From contig CM066293.1 in assembly GCA_033816765.1 (NCBI GenBank), positions 1,054,001 through 1,118,000 on the forward strand: DNA of 64,000 bases, given 5' to 3'. The notes below the pieces were generated by a model. The model did no database searches. It was not told the origin of the DNA and worked only from the letters and a program-made list of their open reading frames with translations. This document shows positions 23,854 through 35,932 of the stretch, one piece after another. The stretch is from Nothopassalora personata (Eukaryota > Ascomycota > Dothideomycetes > Mycosphaerellales > Mycosphaerellaceae). Made by a program: the position numbers and the translations under genes. Within the stretch, counting starts at the first letter, position 1. The number at the start of each line of letters is the position of its first letter.

Positions 23854-26800
23854 ATGCAAGCTGGAACCTCGCGCGTTTCAGCTCACGCTGCGACTGCTAG
23901 CGCCCCGTCTGACACGGCCAACGCTCCTCAATACGACCCGGCCGCGCTCCGCAACAGCCAGGACCGCCAGAGCCACCGCAGCAACCCGCTCTCGTCCGGC
24001 AGCATCGTCGCCATAGGACGCCCGGCCTCTTTGGCCCGTGTGTCCAGCGCCGATGCTAGCCTGATACCATTGAGTCCCGGCCGCGATCCCATGTCGCCTG
24101 CCCACAAGCGAAGGAGGAGCGTTGCCATTGAACCCAGCGTTGATCAGTACGGGCTCGGCCTGGATAGCGTGGGCGCGCTCAATCGCTGGTCGCATTCCAC
24201 GAACTCCAGCGTGACCAGCAACGCCCGCCGCAATCGCTCTAGCAGTGGTGCTGTCCTGTCTTCGCTGGTCGGACACGCCTTTTCCCCTCGCCAGAAACCC
24301 CTTACCGCCCTCGACGCATCGCCCAGGTCCAGTCCCCCCAAGCGCGATGTAGCCTCCAACCCATCCGATCTCCCTAGCAGCCCTGACCGGAGTCGCCGGA
24401 CTTCGAGGATACAGAATCTCTCGGGTCAATTGACCGCACTGCCTCCTCTGCATGTGACTCCAGCACTGACTGATCCCAATGACACCGAGTCACCATCCAC
24501 GACCCAAACCGTACCGACTCCCTCCACTCATCAGCCATACACGCAGACCGAATACTTCGAGGGTGATGATGTGCTGTCTCCGTACGGCATGGCGAAGACG
24601 AAGCAAGTGGTAATGGTGCGAAATAACACTGCGCCAATGCAGGTCAATCACAGCAGAGCCACTGGCTCCGATAGCCAGGAGACTCTGAAGAACAACAGCT
24701 CTTCCCTCCAGTCCGATGAATCCCATAAACGACGATCGAAAACAGCAGACGATGTCAACGGCCACAGGCGGCCGCGCAATAGAGAAAGATCGGAGAAAGA
24801 CAAGAAGACCATGCTGTCGAAGGCGTTGCAGAAGGCGAATACGGCAGTACTTCTAGACAATGCGCAAAATTACGAGGGCGCACTAGAAGCATACGGCGAT
24901 GCATGCGATCTGCTTATGCAGGTCATGGACCGCACATCAGGCGACGAAGACAAGCGCAAACTGGATGCCATCCGAGTGACCTACAGCAACCGGATGGAAG
25001 AGTTGCGACAGCTCGCGCAGGAAAGACCAACGACATCTGATGACAAGGACCTGCCAGCCAGGCCTATGAGTGATGACAGCTTATCGTTAAAGAGTCCCGC
25101 GGGTCGTTCAAGCCCTATCAATGACGCGATAGAGGATACGTCGCGATTGGCGTCGCCTACATTCCGAAGCAAAACGGACAGTGATGTACCGCGACTATCA
25201 TATCCTCGCAAGGACCGGGACAGCTTCTTTCAAAGGACGATGGAAGCGGTGGACAGCAGCTTCCACTCTGATTCTCAAGAGGAAACTTTCCATGAACAAC
25301 AAGCTTCGCCAGGCGCAGAGGAGGAAGTTGTATTTGGAGGCAGGACGAAACGGAAATCAGTCCGTCTACCGCCTCCTCAGCCGGATGAATTCATGCCGCG
25401 ACCACTGTCGCCACGCCGCCCGGTTTCGCCCAAGCGACAAGCTCAGACAGAAGAAACCAGGCAGCAGGAACAGGAAACTGCGCCAAGAGCAGAGAACGAA
25501 GCGTGGCGTGGCCGCGCCGACAGCAAAGATTCAACGTCGTGGCTAGACACAATAGACGAATCAGGCGACTCGTGTTCCGATTCAGACGACTTCCACGATG
25601 AACATGGCAAGCGCAGGAAGCACATACGACGTGCAAGTAACGGAACTGATCTTGACTTTGACGCAGCTTTTGACGCCGCTGTGGAAGCTGCCTACGACGA
25701 AGGACTCGAGCCAGATCTGGAAGCCCGCAAGAAGCGTATGACTGCACTGCGACGTACACAGAACGGTTCTGTGCAAATACCAGAATCAGACATTCACGAA
25801 ATCGAGTCTGATACTTATCAGCAGACTAGCGTTCTGAGCCTCGATGCAGAGGACGAAGAAGAAGCGCGCATCTTGGATGAGATTACCCAGGACTACGGGT
25901 CCGCCTTTAATTTCGACCTTGGTTCTAAGTCTGCGCTACCACGACAGTCAGACTCCAGTGGTTACTCGCGAAGCACGTGGCAAAGCTCCCAACTCTCTGA
26001 CCGACATACTGCTGCGACATCACTATCGACTGTAGCGGAAGATGTTTTCTCGTCGACCAGACTTTCCAAGCAGGTCGCGCCTCAGATGCGACCTCGTGGT
26101 GAAAACTCAGCACTTCCGCCGCCACCGCCGCCGCCGCCAGCAGGACCCCCGCCTGGGCCGCCACCGACCAGTGCATTACCTACCCTGCCTAGACCGCCTG
26201 GTGCAAGCAACAACCAAACGCTTGGAGTTCGAAGCCGGCGGCTGTCGGGGCTGAACTCGAAGCAACTCAATATTGAAACCTCGCCCGGACCCAGCATTCG
26301 CAAGCGAGCTTCTACTTTCCATCACACCGCGAGCCCTTTCGCCGAGGCGCACGAAGACCAAGATGCATCTGAACAGGAGAAGGTCGGGGAGGAACTGGAG
26401 CCTACGCCATCAGACTCGCAACACGAGAACATGCTTCAATCACCTCCTTCGCTCGAATTTCACCAAGCACTTGGTGACATGACTAGCCAGGGCGAGCAAG
26501 ACGCACAGTACAGACCAAGCTATGAAGAGGTTCCTGGCGAACTACCTGGCACACAGCCTACTCTGTTCAGGAAGAACAAATCGTCAGTGAGCTTGCGCGA
26601 ACACGCGGGCCACCAATTGCTCCTGGCATCACCGGATCCCGAGGCGCACTCGGGCCTCGCAACTCCTATGAGCTCAACCTTCACGACCTTTGCCTCGAAA
26701 CGGCAGCGCGATCTGAACCCATTGACTTCGCAGCGCGCGAACCTCCCTTCGTTCGGACAGGCAGATTTCGAGCAGCAGTTCGGCGGTGGCATATTTCTCT

Positions 26801-28005
26801 TCGACACAACACTTTCTGCCAAAGAACAACCAGTGTCCCCACGATCGCCCAATCTACCTCCCCTACCCATAAGCCTTGAACCTTGTCCGGAGCCTTTCTT
26901 ACTTCGGCCATTCTGGCTGATGCGTGGCCTGTCGCAAACCATCACACACCCAAGAGGTGGCTTTCTGTCTACGAAACTGTTCGTCCCTCGCGAAGTATGG
27001 CAGCTGAGAGGTGTCAAGCTCAAGCTAGTGGAAGACAAGGTAGCGAACTGTGACTTGCTCACTGCTGCGCTCGGTAGACTTGCTGGCGTGGACATGTACG
27101 ACGCCGATGCAGTCATGGACGAGCTGCAGAGTTTTGAAGAGGTCATGGAGCGCGTGCAGGCTGCCCTCGCGAAAAAGCTTGGAAGCGATGTAGGTGTACA
27201 CGGCGTGACTGGCATGTTCAAAGACGCTTCGTCTGCCACGGTTGCAAGCGCCATGGGCCACGCACATGGGTCTGACAACACACAACCCGATAAGGCGGCG
27301 AAGAGCACCTCCGGGAAGTCGTACCTCACATCCTGGCGAAAGCTGCGAAACAAGAGCTCTGGCACGCCACTATCCACGAATCCAGCAGCACAACCTGCAG
27401 CAGCCAAATCTGGAGGCGGGAAAGAACAGCATTTGACGACCTCGGTCCCTATGACCAATTTTGTGCCCGTCGAACGTCGAGGCACGAAAAGGGACGCCCG
27501 TAACCTCGTCTTTGAAGGTCCCAATAAAGAGTACATGGGCTCCCTAGCTCGGCTGTTCGACGGCGTACAAGTGCTCGGTAAGTCATCCATCCCACTCAGT
27601 AGAGACCCACCTCACGACGGCACACATCGTTCCCTTGAGACCGCCCGTCTCCACTTCGATATAATGCACCCCTGCCGCTTGCAAGCTCGCTTGGGTGCGT
27701 GCACATCATAGACGCGTCTCCCGTATATTGTAGCTTGTACAGTCTGCACGTCATGCGTAGCGCAGGAACAACAAGAAAGGAGTTTCGCAAGGTCGGTTAG
27801 CTAACGAGTTGAAACAGATCAAATTGCGAGACAGGTTGAGGATCCGGGTCTCAAGCACTCGTCTCCTACGCACGTCGGGTTGGAACTCAGTATTCGCCAC
27901 GCAGCCGAGTTCTTTGGATTCTATGTGTGTCGGTTTGTGTTGGCGGATTTGGGACTTTTGATGGAGAAGTATTTGAAGAGGGGAACGGAGTGGGTGCTCG
28001 CTTAA
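23854..28005 (+). CDS. MIT-domain protein, large filamentous-fungal type
   Basis: The coding sequence is join(23854..27577, 27818..28005), giving 1303 residues. The first ~300 residues are Ser/Pro-rich and look disordered. A MIT domain follows (about 320-388, KALQKANTAVLLDNAQNYEG...), a three-helix fold that binds ESCRT-III tails in endosomal sorting. Then come acidic and charged stretches, a proline run (near 755), and a conserved C-terminal region (FWLMRGL near 1025, the ARLFD segment, and in exon 2 QIARQVEDPGLKHSS...). If the frame were read through the donor (GTAAGT, 27578) it would end in 44 unrelated residues at 27711. Splicing to the acceptor at 27817, preceded by GCTAAC, restores a well-formed tail. 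The 240-nt intron is long for this window. Membrane-trafficking role inferred from the domain. Confidence 0.85.
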
Positions 28006-28867
28006 CCACGAGGCACAGCAATTCGATCACACCGTTGAGACGCACTTTCAAGCGGCCTGGGATGATGAAGACAGTCGCTCGCTTCACAAAGGACTGATGA
28101 TATGTATGGACTTCTTACTTGTGAATGAAGATGGGAGAAAGAGAGGCTTGAGGATCTTGTTTCTTGGGATAGGAAGGAATGATGGGGTTGCATGACTATA
28201 AGCATGAGCCTGCGAAGGAAGAGGGAGAGAAGGAAGCAAAGAAGGAGCGGAACATCGACAGTGATTTGCATCCGTGGCGTGAGGTGAATGTGTGCAGTTC
28301 CTGTTGCTTGCTATTCGATCTGATGATATCCCATGCTGCGGATGCGTGTTGAATGGGGGGCAGTTACATTGCCCTGGAGCGAAGACTTGATCGTCGTTAC
28401 GATTTGAAATGCTATTCTTATTGATCAATCTTGTTGCCAGCTCTCCTTCACCAGATGTTTGAGACCAGTACCCCGTGGCAAGCTCAGCTCAGGCGCTGGT
28501 CTCACATGTTACTGCTGCTCTCTCTTGCCCTTCACCTTCGCCTACGGTTGAACCACGGCAATGCAGCTCTCGAACCGGACCTGATGCCGATCGTGTCTCA
28601 CTACTGACTACTCAGCCACTCGCCCACGACATGGCTGCCGGCGACCAAGGTCTTGACAGTGATGCTAGCGGTGTGTTGGCATGATGGTCTGACTCTATCG
28701 AAACGGCAATGCTGTGTCGCCGGGTCTCCCGACTGTGGCCGAACGAACCCTGGCAAGCTGGAAGGCGTTGTTGGATATTTGATATTGCAACGTGCCTGGT
28801 GGATAATATTTGTGTAGGCGTCGCGTGGCGGGATTTCTCGCTTGTGACCGGTCGTGGTGAGTCTGCC
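28006..28867. other. Intergenic, convergent 3' regions
   Basis: Lies between the MIT gene and a minus-strand hypothetical frame. Only short low-complexity frames; nothing supported. Confidence 0.55.
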
Positions 28868-29284
28868 TCAAAAGTGCTCCTCGACCATAGGAGACGTTCT
28901 GGTTGATGGCTTGGAGCTGTTCCGTTTGCTGCGTTTCCGGTCGACGCCGTCTGGTCTCGCGCCAGAGCGGCGTTTGTGATTCGGTGCAGTTGACGGCGCT
29001 GCTGCTGTCGATATTTTGCCTCCTTCGCTCTTCTTCATGGCTAGATATTGGACGATGTCGTTCGATACTGACTCCAGGAAAGACTCGTAGAAAAGATGCT
29101 CCTTTGGCTGTTGGATAACGTTATGGAATGGACTGCCCGCGGCTTTTAGAGATGTTATGGAGCCCATGGTTGGAAGTTGTTGATTGCTGACGGCCGTGTT
29201 ATCGTTGGTGTGGGCTGAAGTGGTCTCGATGTTGGAAAGTTCTTTCTTCTTGTATTGTTGGTGTTGGTCTGGGATGGAAGACAT
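28868..29284 (-). CDS. Hypothetical 138-residue protein, possibly nuclear
   Basis: An ATG-initiated minus-strand frame. The N-terminal half is polar, the middle contains a short amphipathic segment (FYESFLESVSNDIVQYLAMKK), and the tail is very basic (HKRRSGARPDGVDRKRSKRN), resembling a bipartite nuclear-localisation signal. I recognise no family. Codon use is compatible with coding, but the frame is short and unsupported by splicing, so it may not be a gene. Confidence 0.4.
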   Translation of the reverse strand: MSSIPDQHQQYKKKELSNIETTSAHTNDNTAVSNQQLPTMGSITSLKAAGSPFHNVIQQPKEHLFYESFLESVSNDIVQYLAMKKSEGGKISTAAAPSTAPNHKRRSGARPDGVDRKRSKRNSSKPSTRTSPMVEEHF

Positions 29285-30999
29285 GGGGATTAGGCAAGTA
29301 GGAAGGATGTAACTCAGGAGGATAGAGGAGCGTAATTAATAAGAAGAGTCATAATAAGAGGATCACGCAAGCTTAGAAGTGAGAGCGATCCCAATCATCC
29401 TTGCCAATTGCAACGGACTTGGAGCGAACCTACGTATGACGGACCGAGAGTGCAGTGCCAACGTGTCTCGCAAGGCCACGATGATGGATGCTCCACCACC
29501 GCTAGAGACTGATGAGCAGCCCACAGGCCCGCGGGCAAGGGACAGACAGGCTCGTCTGCGGGCGGGTGATTGGAGAAGATTGGATCAAGCAACGCACAGC
29601 TCGGAAGCGTGCGCGGCTGCCATGAGAAGAGCAACAAGTTGCGGGTGCCAGTATTGTGTGGTCGACGGTCGTCTGACTTTTCCGGCATTCCAAGCGAGAT
29701 GCTGCTGCAGACTGCCGCAAGCGATGGACAAGCTTCGACAGGGATGACGGCCCAAGTGAGATCGGTTACGCCTGGCCGTCCAGTAATCTCGAGCTGACTG
29801 ACTGTTAGCGACCTTACCAGACGAGGTCGAGGTATGCGAAGTGTTGCAGCGCTCCCACCCTCGGACGCGTTGACGTTGTTCTTATTACAGTACATATTAC
29901 TGCTGCTTTGATGACCTGACCTCGCCTGGCTACGACACATCATCTCTCGGCTGGGATCCACGGCGGCATCCTGCAGATCTCCAAAATCGACGCAGGCTCT
30001 CTAATTCCTCACCAATCTGCGGTAGGGCTAGATTCGGACTTAGTCCACCAGTGGCACTAAACTGTTCGCAGAGCGCGCGATGGTCGAACGCTCGACTACT
30101 ACAGTACTTGTTTATAGCAATCAACGCGCGAGATATTTTAGTATGAAAGAGCCGCAACTATGGTGGTCTTCTCCATTTCCGGCTAGTGCGTTTCCACTAT
30201 TATGACGAAGGGCTGTGCGTCTTGCGCCGAAGATCCGGCTCATATCACCGTCTCGGCATGTGGCACGTTAAGAGATCGATCGCCTCTTGGCCTGGCCGGC
30301 TGATCCCGTTGCCGCACGCAGTCCACAAACTCCAAATCAATTCTTTAACCATTTTCTAACTCGTCTTTCGACATGAACATTCCTCGGGCAGCAGGCCTTC
30401 CTCAACTGGCCATCACATCGCGTGCGACATGCTGGCTACAGTACATTGATTTCGCCGAGTCCTTCTTCATCTCCTCGCCATGAACTGTCTGCTCCTGTCG
30501 GCTAGCAGCCGATACTCGGATGCCCGTGGCCCGAACCATAACTCAAGCATCTGGCAATGATTGGTCCAGGGCGGAAGAGCGACAGTCGTCATGGACGCCT
30601 GCGAACCAACTGCGTACGATATACGAAGTGGTAGTATCACGACGAGTTAAACCTTTCCTAGTCTTTAGCCTGCCTATCGTGCCCTCCACGACCGTACAGT
30701 CACACCTTGGCATCCTTCTTCAGCGAGCCACCATCAGCGCGTCCGCGCTCACATCGGCTCGCACGGCTCGGAAACTTGGGACTGAGCAACGAGTTTCCAA
30801 GCACAGGCAACGGACCTGGCAACCCCTACTTTGAGTCAAAATCTGGATGATCTTGACCTCGCCTCGAGAGCTCCACCTGAAAATTAACATCTGGAAGGTC
30901 CACAAAGGATCCTCTACATCCTCTGGGTCGGGTTCTGAGCGATATTGTTTGCATTCGAGTGTACCGGCTTGATACTTTCAAACGCTTGTGCTCTGCAGG
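29285..30999. other. Intergenic, no gene recognised
   Basis: Contains overlapping frames up to 188 codons on opposite strands (29,379-29,961) and about 105 codons (30,520-30,834). None has family features, an ATG in good context, or introns that extend it. The right end is the P450 promoter. Confidence 0.5.
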
Positions 31000-32932
31000 A
31001 TGCTATCTTTCGTAGGACCTGCCTTTGCGGGCCTGGTGGTGCTGTATCTGGCGAACACTTATCGATGTTTCCGGATCAACTTGGCGGCGGCCAAGAGGAG
31101 TGGCCTTCCGTATATTGCTATGCCAATATATACTTTCAATCGATTTTGGCTTGTGACGCACGCCCTCTGGCTCCCACACATTCGAAGACTACCAAAGTCG
31201 TGGACTGAGGATTGGATTGAGTAAGCATAATCTTTCCACGCGACCTTTCGTAATCTGACTCGTGCATAGCTTCCTTCAGCCTGACTTCGTCTGGACTCAA
31301 AAGCACAAACTTTTCAAGAAGATCGGCAGCGACGTCCTTCTACTTGTGGCGCCCGGGTCAAACACGCTGTATGTGGCGGATGCGGATGCCATGAGCCAGA
31401 TTACGACAAGACGTAACGATTTCCCCAAGCCAACCTGGATGTACAGCAGCGTGGATCTCTTCGGCAAGAGTGTAGTCTCTACCGAAGGTGCTTTGTGGCG
31501 GCATCACCGAAAGATTACAAGTCCACCCTTCACCGAGAAGAACAATATCCTGGTATGGACTGAATCACTCCAGCAGGCTGAGAGCATGATGACTGGCTGG
31601 ATCAGCAGGGATGCTGGTGACAGTGGTACTCTCTGGAATGTCGCGACCGAATCTATGCGTTTGTCTCTACATGTGATAAGCCGTGCTGGCTTCGGCGTCA
31701 GCCTTCACTGGCCGCATGAGGAGAATGACACGCCAATTCCGGAGGGACATACCATGACTTACAAGGATGCTTTGGAAAGTCTTCTTCACAATCTCATTGT
31801 GATGATTCTGACTCCTACATGGCTACTCAGTCACTCGCCCCTCAAGGTTCACAAGACTGCTTATAGAGCCTTCTCCGAATGGGGACAGTACATGCGTGAA
31901 ATGTATCAGGAGAAGCGCAATGAAGTAAAGTCTGGTCAAAGTCGAGAGGGTATGGACCTTATGGGCGCACTTGTCAAAGGCGCTGGCATGACCGAAGAGT
32001 CACTGAATGAAAAGGATGTGACAGATCCGGAGAAAGGGGCTACCAGTAAAGGACTTCTCAGTGACGAGGAGATCTTCGGGAATGCTTTCGTCTTCATCTT
32101 GGCGGGACATGAGACGGCAGCTAACACCATCCATTTCTCGATTTTGTTCTTGGCCATGAAGATGGCATCGCAGAAGAAATTGCAAGAAGACTTGGACTCT
32201 ATTCTCGGCGACAAGCCAGTCTCCCAATGGGACTATGAGAAGGACATGCCAAAGCTTTTTGGCAGTATGTGTGGCGCTGTGATGAACGAGGAATTGAGGT
32301 TGATCCCTCCAGTCGTTGGCATTCCCAAGACCACTCCAAAGGACAGGCCCCAAGGTCTACAGGTTAATGGAAAGCATGTCACAGTACCAGAGAACTGCTA
32401 CATCACGCTCGATACCGTCGCTACTCACACCAACCCCAAGTTTTGGCCTCATACCTCCGAAGAGGATTTGCTAGAGTTTCGACCAGAGCGTTGGCTACTT
32501 GACCCAAGCAAGACCAACACAAATACAGAAGACAACGCTTACACTGAGGAGGAAGGCCTGGACTTTGAGGGACCAGACAAACGTCCTGACACATCTGCCT
32601 CACTCTTCCGACCTGCTAAAGGCGCTTACGTGCCGTTCAGTGAAGGCTACCGTTCTTGCCTTGGGCGTCGTTTCGCACAAGTTGAAATCTTGGCGGTTCT
32701 GGCATTGATCTTCAAGACCCATACCGTAGAGCTTGATGTGAGCGAATACCTCTCTGACGAGGACTTCAAGACTGCTACCACGGAGCAGAAGCTTGATGCG
32801 TGGAAAAAGGCCGATGCACGTGCGAGGGATTTACTTGACAACGGTATGATGACGATTATCACGATTCAGATGAGGAAGGGCAAGGTGCCGTTTAGGTTTG
32901 TTAAGAGAGGGCATGAGAGGTTCAACTTCTAG
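31000..32932 (+). CDS. Cytochrome P450 monooxygenase, membrane-anchored
   Basis: The coding sequence is join(31000..31220, 31270..32932), giving 627 residues with one 49-nt intron (GTAAGC...GCATAG). Exon 1 encodes a hydrophobic anchor (FVGPAFAGLVVLYLA) and the linker typical of ER-bound P450s. The I-helix oxygen-binding motif AGHETA lies near 352, the K-helix ExxR (EELR) near 413, and the heme loop FSEGYRSCLG near 530, with Cys ~537 as the iron ligand. The product is a haem-thiolate enzyme that uses NADPH-P450 reductase; the substrate cannot be read from sequence. There is no neighbouring reductase, synthase or transporter, so no cluster is suggested. ATG 31000 is chosen because it precedes the anchor directly. 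Confidence 0.92.
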
Positions 32933-33021
32933 CATGATGACCGAGTTTTCTTGATATAGGTTTAGGTATGGTGCACAGAACGCACCTCAATTCGCCATCA
33001 ATTCGCTGCTGAAGTAGAGTC

Positions 33022-33516
33022 TTACAGCAGATTCTGGTCAACTTCGCCCTGATCAAGCGTAGTTGGTCTTCCATTCGGCTGATAATGCTGATAAGGCGTC
33101 ACAATTGTAGCGAGCATGCGCAAGAGGGCATGCAGCGCCTCGGCGACTATATCACACGCGTAGCTTCGCGCTGCGGTTCTGTAAGGCGACTGCTTGGGCT
33201 CACCCCCAACGCTACGGTAGACGAGCAGGGCTTCGAAATTGGGCACTGGACCACCTATTCCTTGGCCCACCACCGGGTCGCTGCGTACAAGCACCTCGAA
33301 ATCCCTTTTGGTGGTAAGCACTGTGCTCGGACCAAGCTCTTTTCGATGGACTTCTGGGAAGATCGCAATTGCGCTCGCTGCAGAGCGTTAGACGGATAAC
33401 ATTTGAGAGAGACTGAGGTTACCGATTATTAGTCTTCGAAGACCCTCGAGATCGCCTTTGTTCACAACGGAGGCTGTGCTCGGGTTGCTTGTGTTCGCTC
33501 GAGCAGTGTTTGCCAT
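33022..33516 (-). CDS. Hypothetical two-exon protein, 149 residues
   Basis: The coding sequence is complement(join(33022..33377, 33423..33516)). Exon 1 starts MANTARANTS. A 45-nt intron (GTAACC...CTGCAG, with TCTAAC before the acceptor) joins it to exon 2, which starts after Ile-Ile and reads ASAIAIFPEVHRKELGPS. The splice turns two short frames into one continuous 149-residue product with balanced composition and no transmembrane segment. I recognise no domain. It is tail-to-tail with the P450, whose stop is only about 90 bp away. The splice logic supports a real gene; function is unknown. Confidence 0.6.
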
Positions 33517-34159
33517 GATGAAACGTGAACAGATTGAAGCAGCTGGTGCACCGGATGGCAGGACTTCATATGAATCGCTCTTCATTGTGCTCAGACGGCA
33601 GCAGGCAAACATTAACAGAATCGCATCGAACAAGGACCAGCTTTTTCGATGCGGTTCTGTCGCCGTCCATTCTCTGCAGTATCGACGCTGCTAGTGAACG
33701 TAACACTCTCACTCGTCTTTCCTAATGCTCCTCGGCCTCACCTCTCACCCAGCAAGAGGCACCGGCACACTGACATCCGGCCCAACCATACTCTCTGCGA
33801 CTCCACTCAACGTCTTTCTCACACGACATTCCACACATTCTGATTGTAAGCCGCCCCAATATGCCCAACCTGATCCCTCTTACAAAATTTCTGAACATAA
33901 AAGTTCCTGGCCCCGGGTGCCTATGCCGTGGAAAATTACTAGTATTGAAGCAACATGTGCTTTGAGCACTTATCAACACCTGCTTATTGTCGAGTCGCAC
34001 AAGTGAGTTCCATCACTCGTGTGCTGTGTCGTCGTACATGTCCTTTGAGTTCGATCGTACATACACTGCCTATTCTCAGCCCGCTGATGGCAGTTAGTAC
34101 AGCTGCTGCAACAAGCACCGATTCCGAGAAAAGATTGAGAGCGTTCTCTTTGCCCAGCA
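33517..34159. other. Intergenic, no gene recognised
   Basis: Short overlapping frames on both strands only. Probably the promoter of the 149-residue gene and the 3' region of the GFA-family gene. Confidence 0.5.
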
Positions 34160-34647
34160 TCACATCTTCGGCGAGCCCTTCTTTGGCTTCTGCACTTCAG
34201 GTACCCAAGCATGTCTCCGATGTGGAAATAGCTCCGACTGGGGCTTGAAATTCTTGTAATACTCATCAATGGTTCCATCACGAACGATGAGATTGCCGCT
34301 CATCTTCGGATTCGTAACAATTCCTGATATGCAATGGCGATCCACAATTGGAGCAGAAGCTTCTCTCAAGAGTGCCACCGGAGTCTGTAGAAGTGTCGTT
34401 GAAGACCTTGATGTGCTCGGCGCCAGATTCGACTGTGTGTTGCTGAAAGGTGTCAGCGGGAGTAGGCAGTGCAGTCTATGTGGCGTACATCTCGCTTGAA
34501 CAAGATGTTGGTTAGAAATACAGAGCCGGAGCTCTTCTGGCAGTTGAGACAGTTGCACTGGATGTGGCGGGCTGGGCTGCCTGATATGGAGAACTTGACG
34601 CTTTGGCATAGGCATGAGCCTCGTCTGAGGACGTTGGCGGCTGCCAT
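34160..34647 (-). pseudogene. GFA/CENP-V-family zinc protein with a one-base frameshift
   Basis: ATG at 34647 opens a frame with the family's zinc motifs: GSCLCQSVKF, then CNCLNCQKSSGS. A 46-nt intron (34488-34443, GTACGC...TTTCAG) leads to exon 2 with FCSNCGSPLHI. The frame is then lost. One base later, the conserved C-terminal part (IVTNPKMSGNLIVRDGTIDE...ELFPHRRHAWVP) continues to the stop at 34160. The break lies near 34,325, where AGGAATTG would be in frame as AGGATTG, implying one extra A. Without it the protein would be a full-length glutathione-dependent formaldehyde-activating-like enzyme. No GT...AG pair repairs it without deleting the last zinc motif. It is either a recent pseudogene or an assembly error. 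Confidence 0.8.
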
Positions 34648-35031
34648 GCTGTAGTAAAACAACAGAAACGTTATGTAGGAGATAGCATTGTATCGAATAT
34701 CGCACGTCGTCTATTGGTATGAAGGCGGAGACCTCGGCAGGACGGATGGCATCGATTCGAGCTTTACTTCATCATCGAAGTAACATGCGCGGTCACTACA
34801 CAGAGTTGATTCACTACGGCAGCGAGCTCGTAACAAGAACAGTCGTGATCCGAAAGTGAATGGAGATGTAGGTGTAGGTGTCTGACCAATTCCACTCGTT
34901 CGGGAGAATCTCGGCCTGAAAGCGTCGCGTGCTTTGGCACATGAACGCGCTTCAAGAGTCCAATGTTCTTCTGTCTTCCTCTTACTACTCTGATACAGCT
35001 CTCTTGTCGAACCCCTCATCGTCGAGCAACA
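34648..35031. promoter_or_regulatory. Divergent intergenic region between the GFA-like gene and MED4
   Basis: The 384 bp between two divergently oriented genes must hold both promoters. I see no clear TATA box. Confidence 0.4.
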
Positions 35032-35932
35032 ATGGACGCGGAGTTTCAGAGCACCTTTCAGCGCGTGGAGACCGCCCTGCAGCGCCTCACAGACTCGATC
35101 GCAGCATACAATCCCTCAACTGCAGCAGCAGAGGAGCTTTTAGAAGCAGATGCAGTCGTCGCGGAAAAGGTAGAGAAGTGTAGGCCTGCCATGAGCTCTG
35201 TATGCGAAGACATATGCGAATACATAGATATACTGACACGACCCAACAGTGGTCAAGCACCAGCAGAACTACGAGCGCATCCAAGAGCTCCGCAAAACCG
35301 CAGATTCGCTCGATGAGACAATCAAGAACACAATTCGGGTACTCGCGGATACGCGCAAAGAGATTCAGTCGATACCTACCAGCGATACTACAGAGCCCCG
35401 ACGCGAAGTTAGAGTGGACGAGCTCCTGGCCTACGCGAAGTTCATTGCGCCAACCACAGTGCCTCCTACAATGGGCAGGTCGTTGGTACCCATGCCAGAG
35501 GACAAGAAAGACAACACAGAAGCTCAGACTACCAACGGCATAGCCCCATCTCCACACGGTGTCTCACAGGATGCCGAGAACCCAGCGTACGTCAGGGCAG
35601 AAGATCGCGAGAAGGGCATCGAACAGATGGCGCAGGCAGACAAGGAGTGGCTACGACCCTTGAACTTGCAGTTCGACCCTTGGCCAAATCCTGACGCGAT
35701 GAAGCGTGGAGCACTGGGCAGGATACAGTACATGATTGAGCAGGGTAAAGACCCCGCGAGCGTCCTTAGTAAGGAGGAGCAGGCAAGGTTAGACATAGAG
35801 AGGAAGGAGAAGGAGGAGCGGGAGCGGGTCGAACGTGAGGAGCGAGAGCGGAAGGCTAGGGAGGAATGGGGACATGCTGCGCCGAACCGGCGAGGGACTG
35901 TGGTGGAGCCCTTTAATCCGGATGATCTCTAG
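35032..35932 (+). CDS. MED4: Mediator complex subunit 4
   Basis: The coding sequence is join(35032..35179, 35250..35932), giving 276 residues. The 70-nt intron runs GTAGGC...ACCCAACAG, with CTGAC as branch site, and splices Lys-Leu to VKHQQNYERIQELR. The N-terminal helical region (FQRVETALQRLTDSIAAYNPS) and the second coiled coil (LDETIKNTIRVLADTRKEIQ) precede the Med4 signature VDELLAYAKFIAPTTVPPT. A highly charged Glu/Arg helix and the tail FNPDDL end the protein. MED4 is a middle-module subunit of Mediator, linking activators to RNA polymerase II in the nucleus. Length is normal for filamentous fungi. Confidence 0.9.

Noticed and set aside
26520..27590. 356-codon open frame antisense to the MIT gene
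   Set aside because: Overlaps a well-supported coding exon; composition is that of its complement.
29395..29961. 188-codon minus frame
   Set aside because: A 122-codon plus frame overlaps it; neither has motifs or a credible gene structure.
31262..31269. GTG as start of a 556-residue P450
   Set aside because: It lies inside the intron. The ATG at 31000 with the 49-nt intron supplies the membrane anchor.
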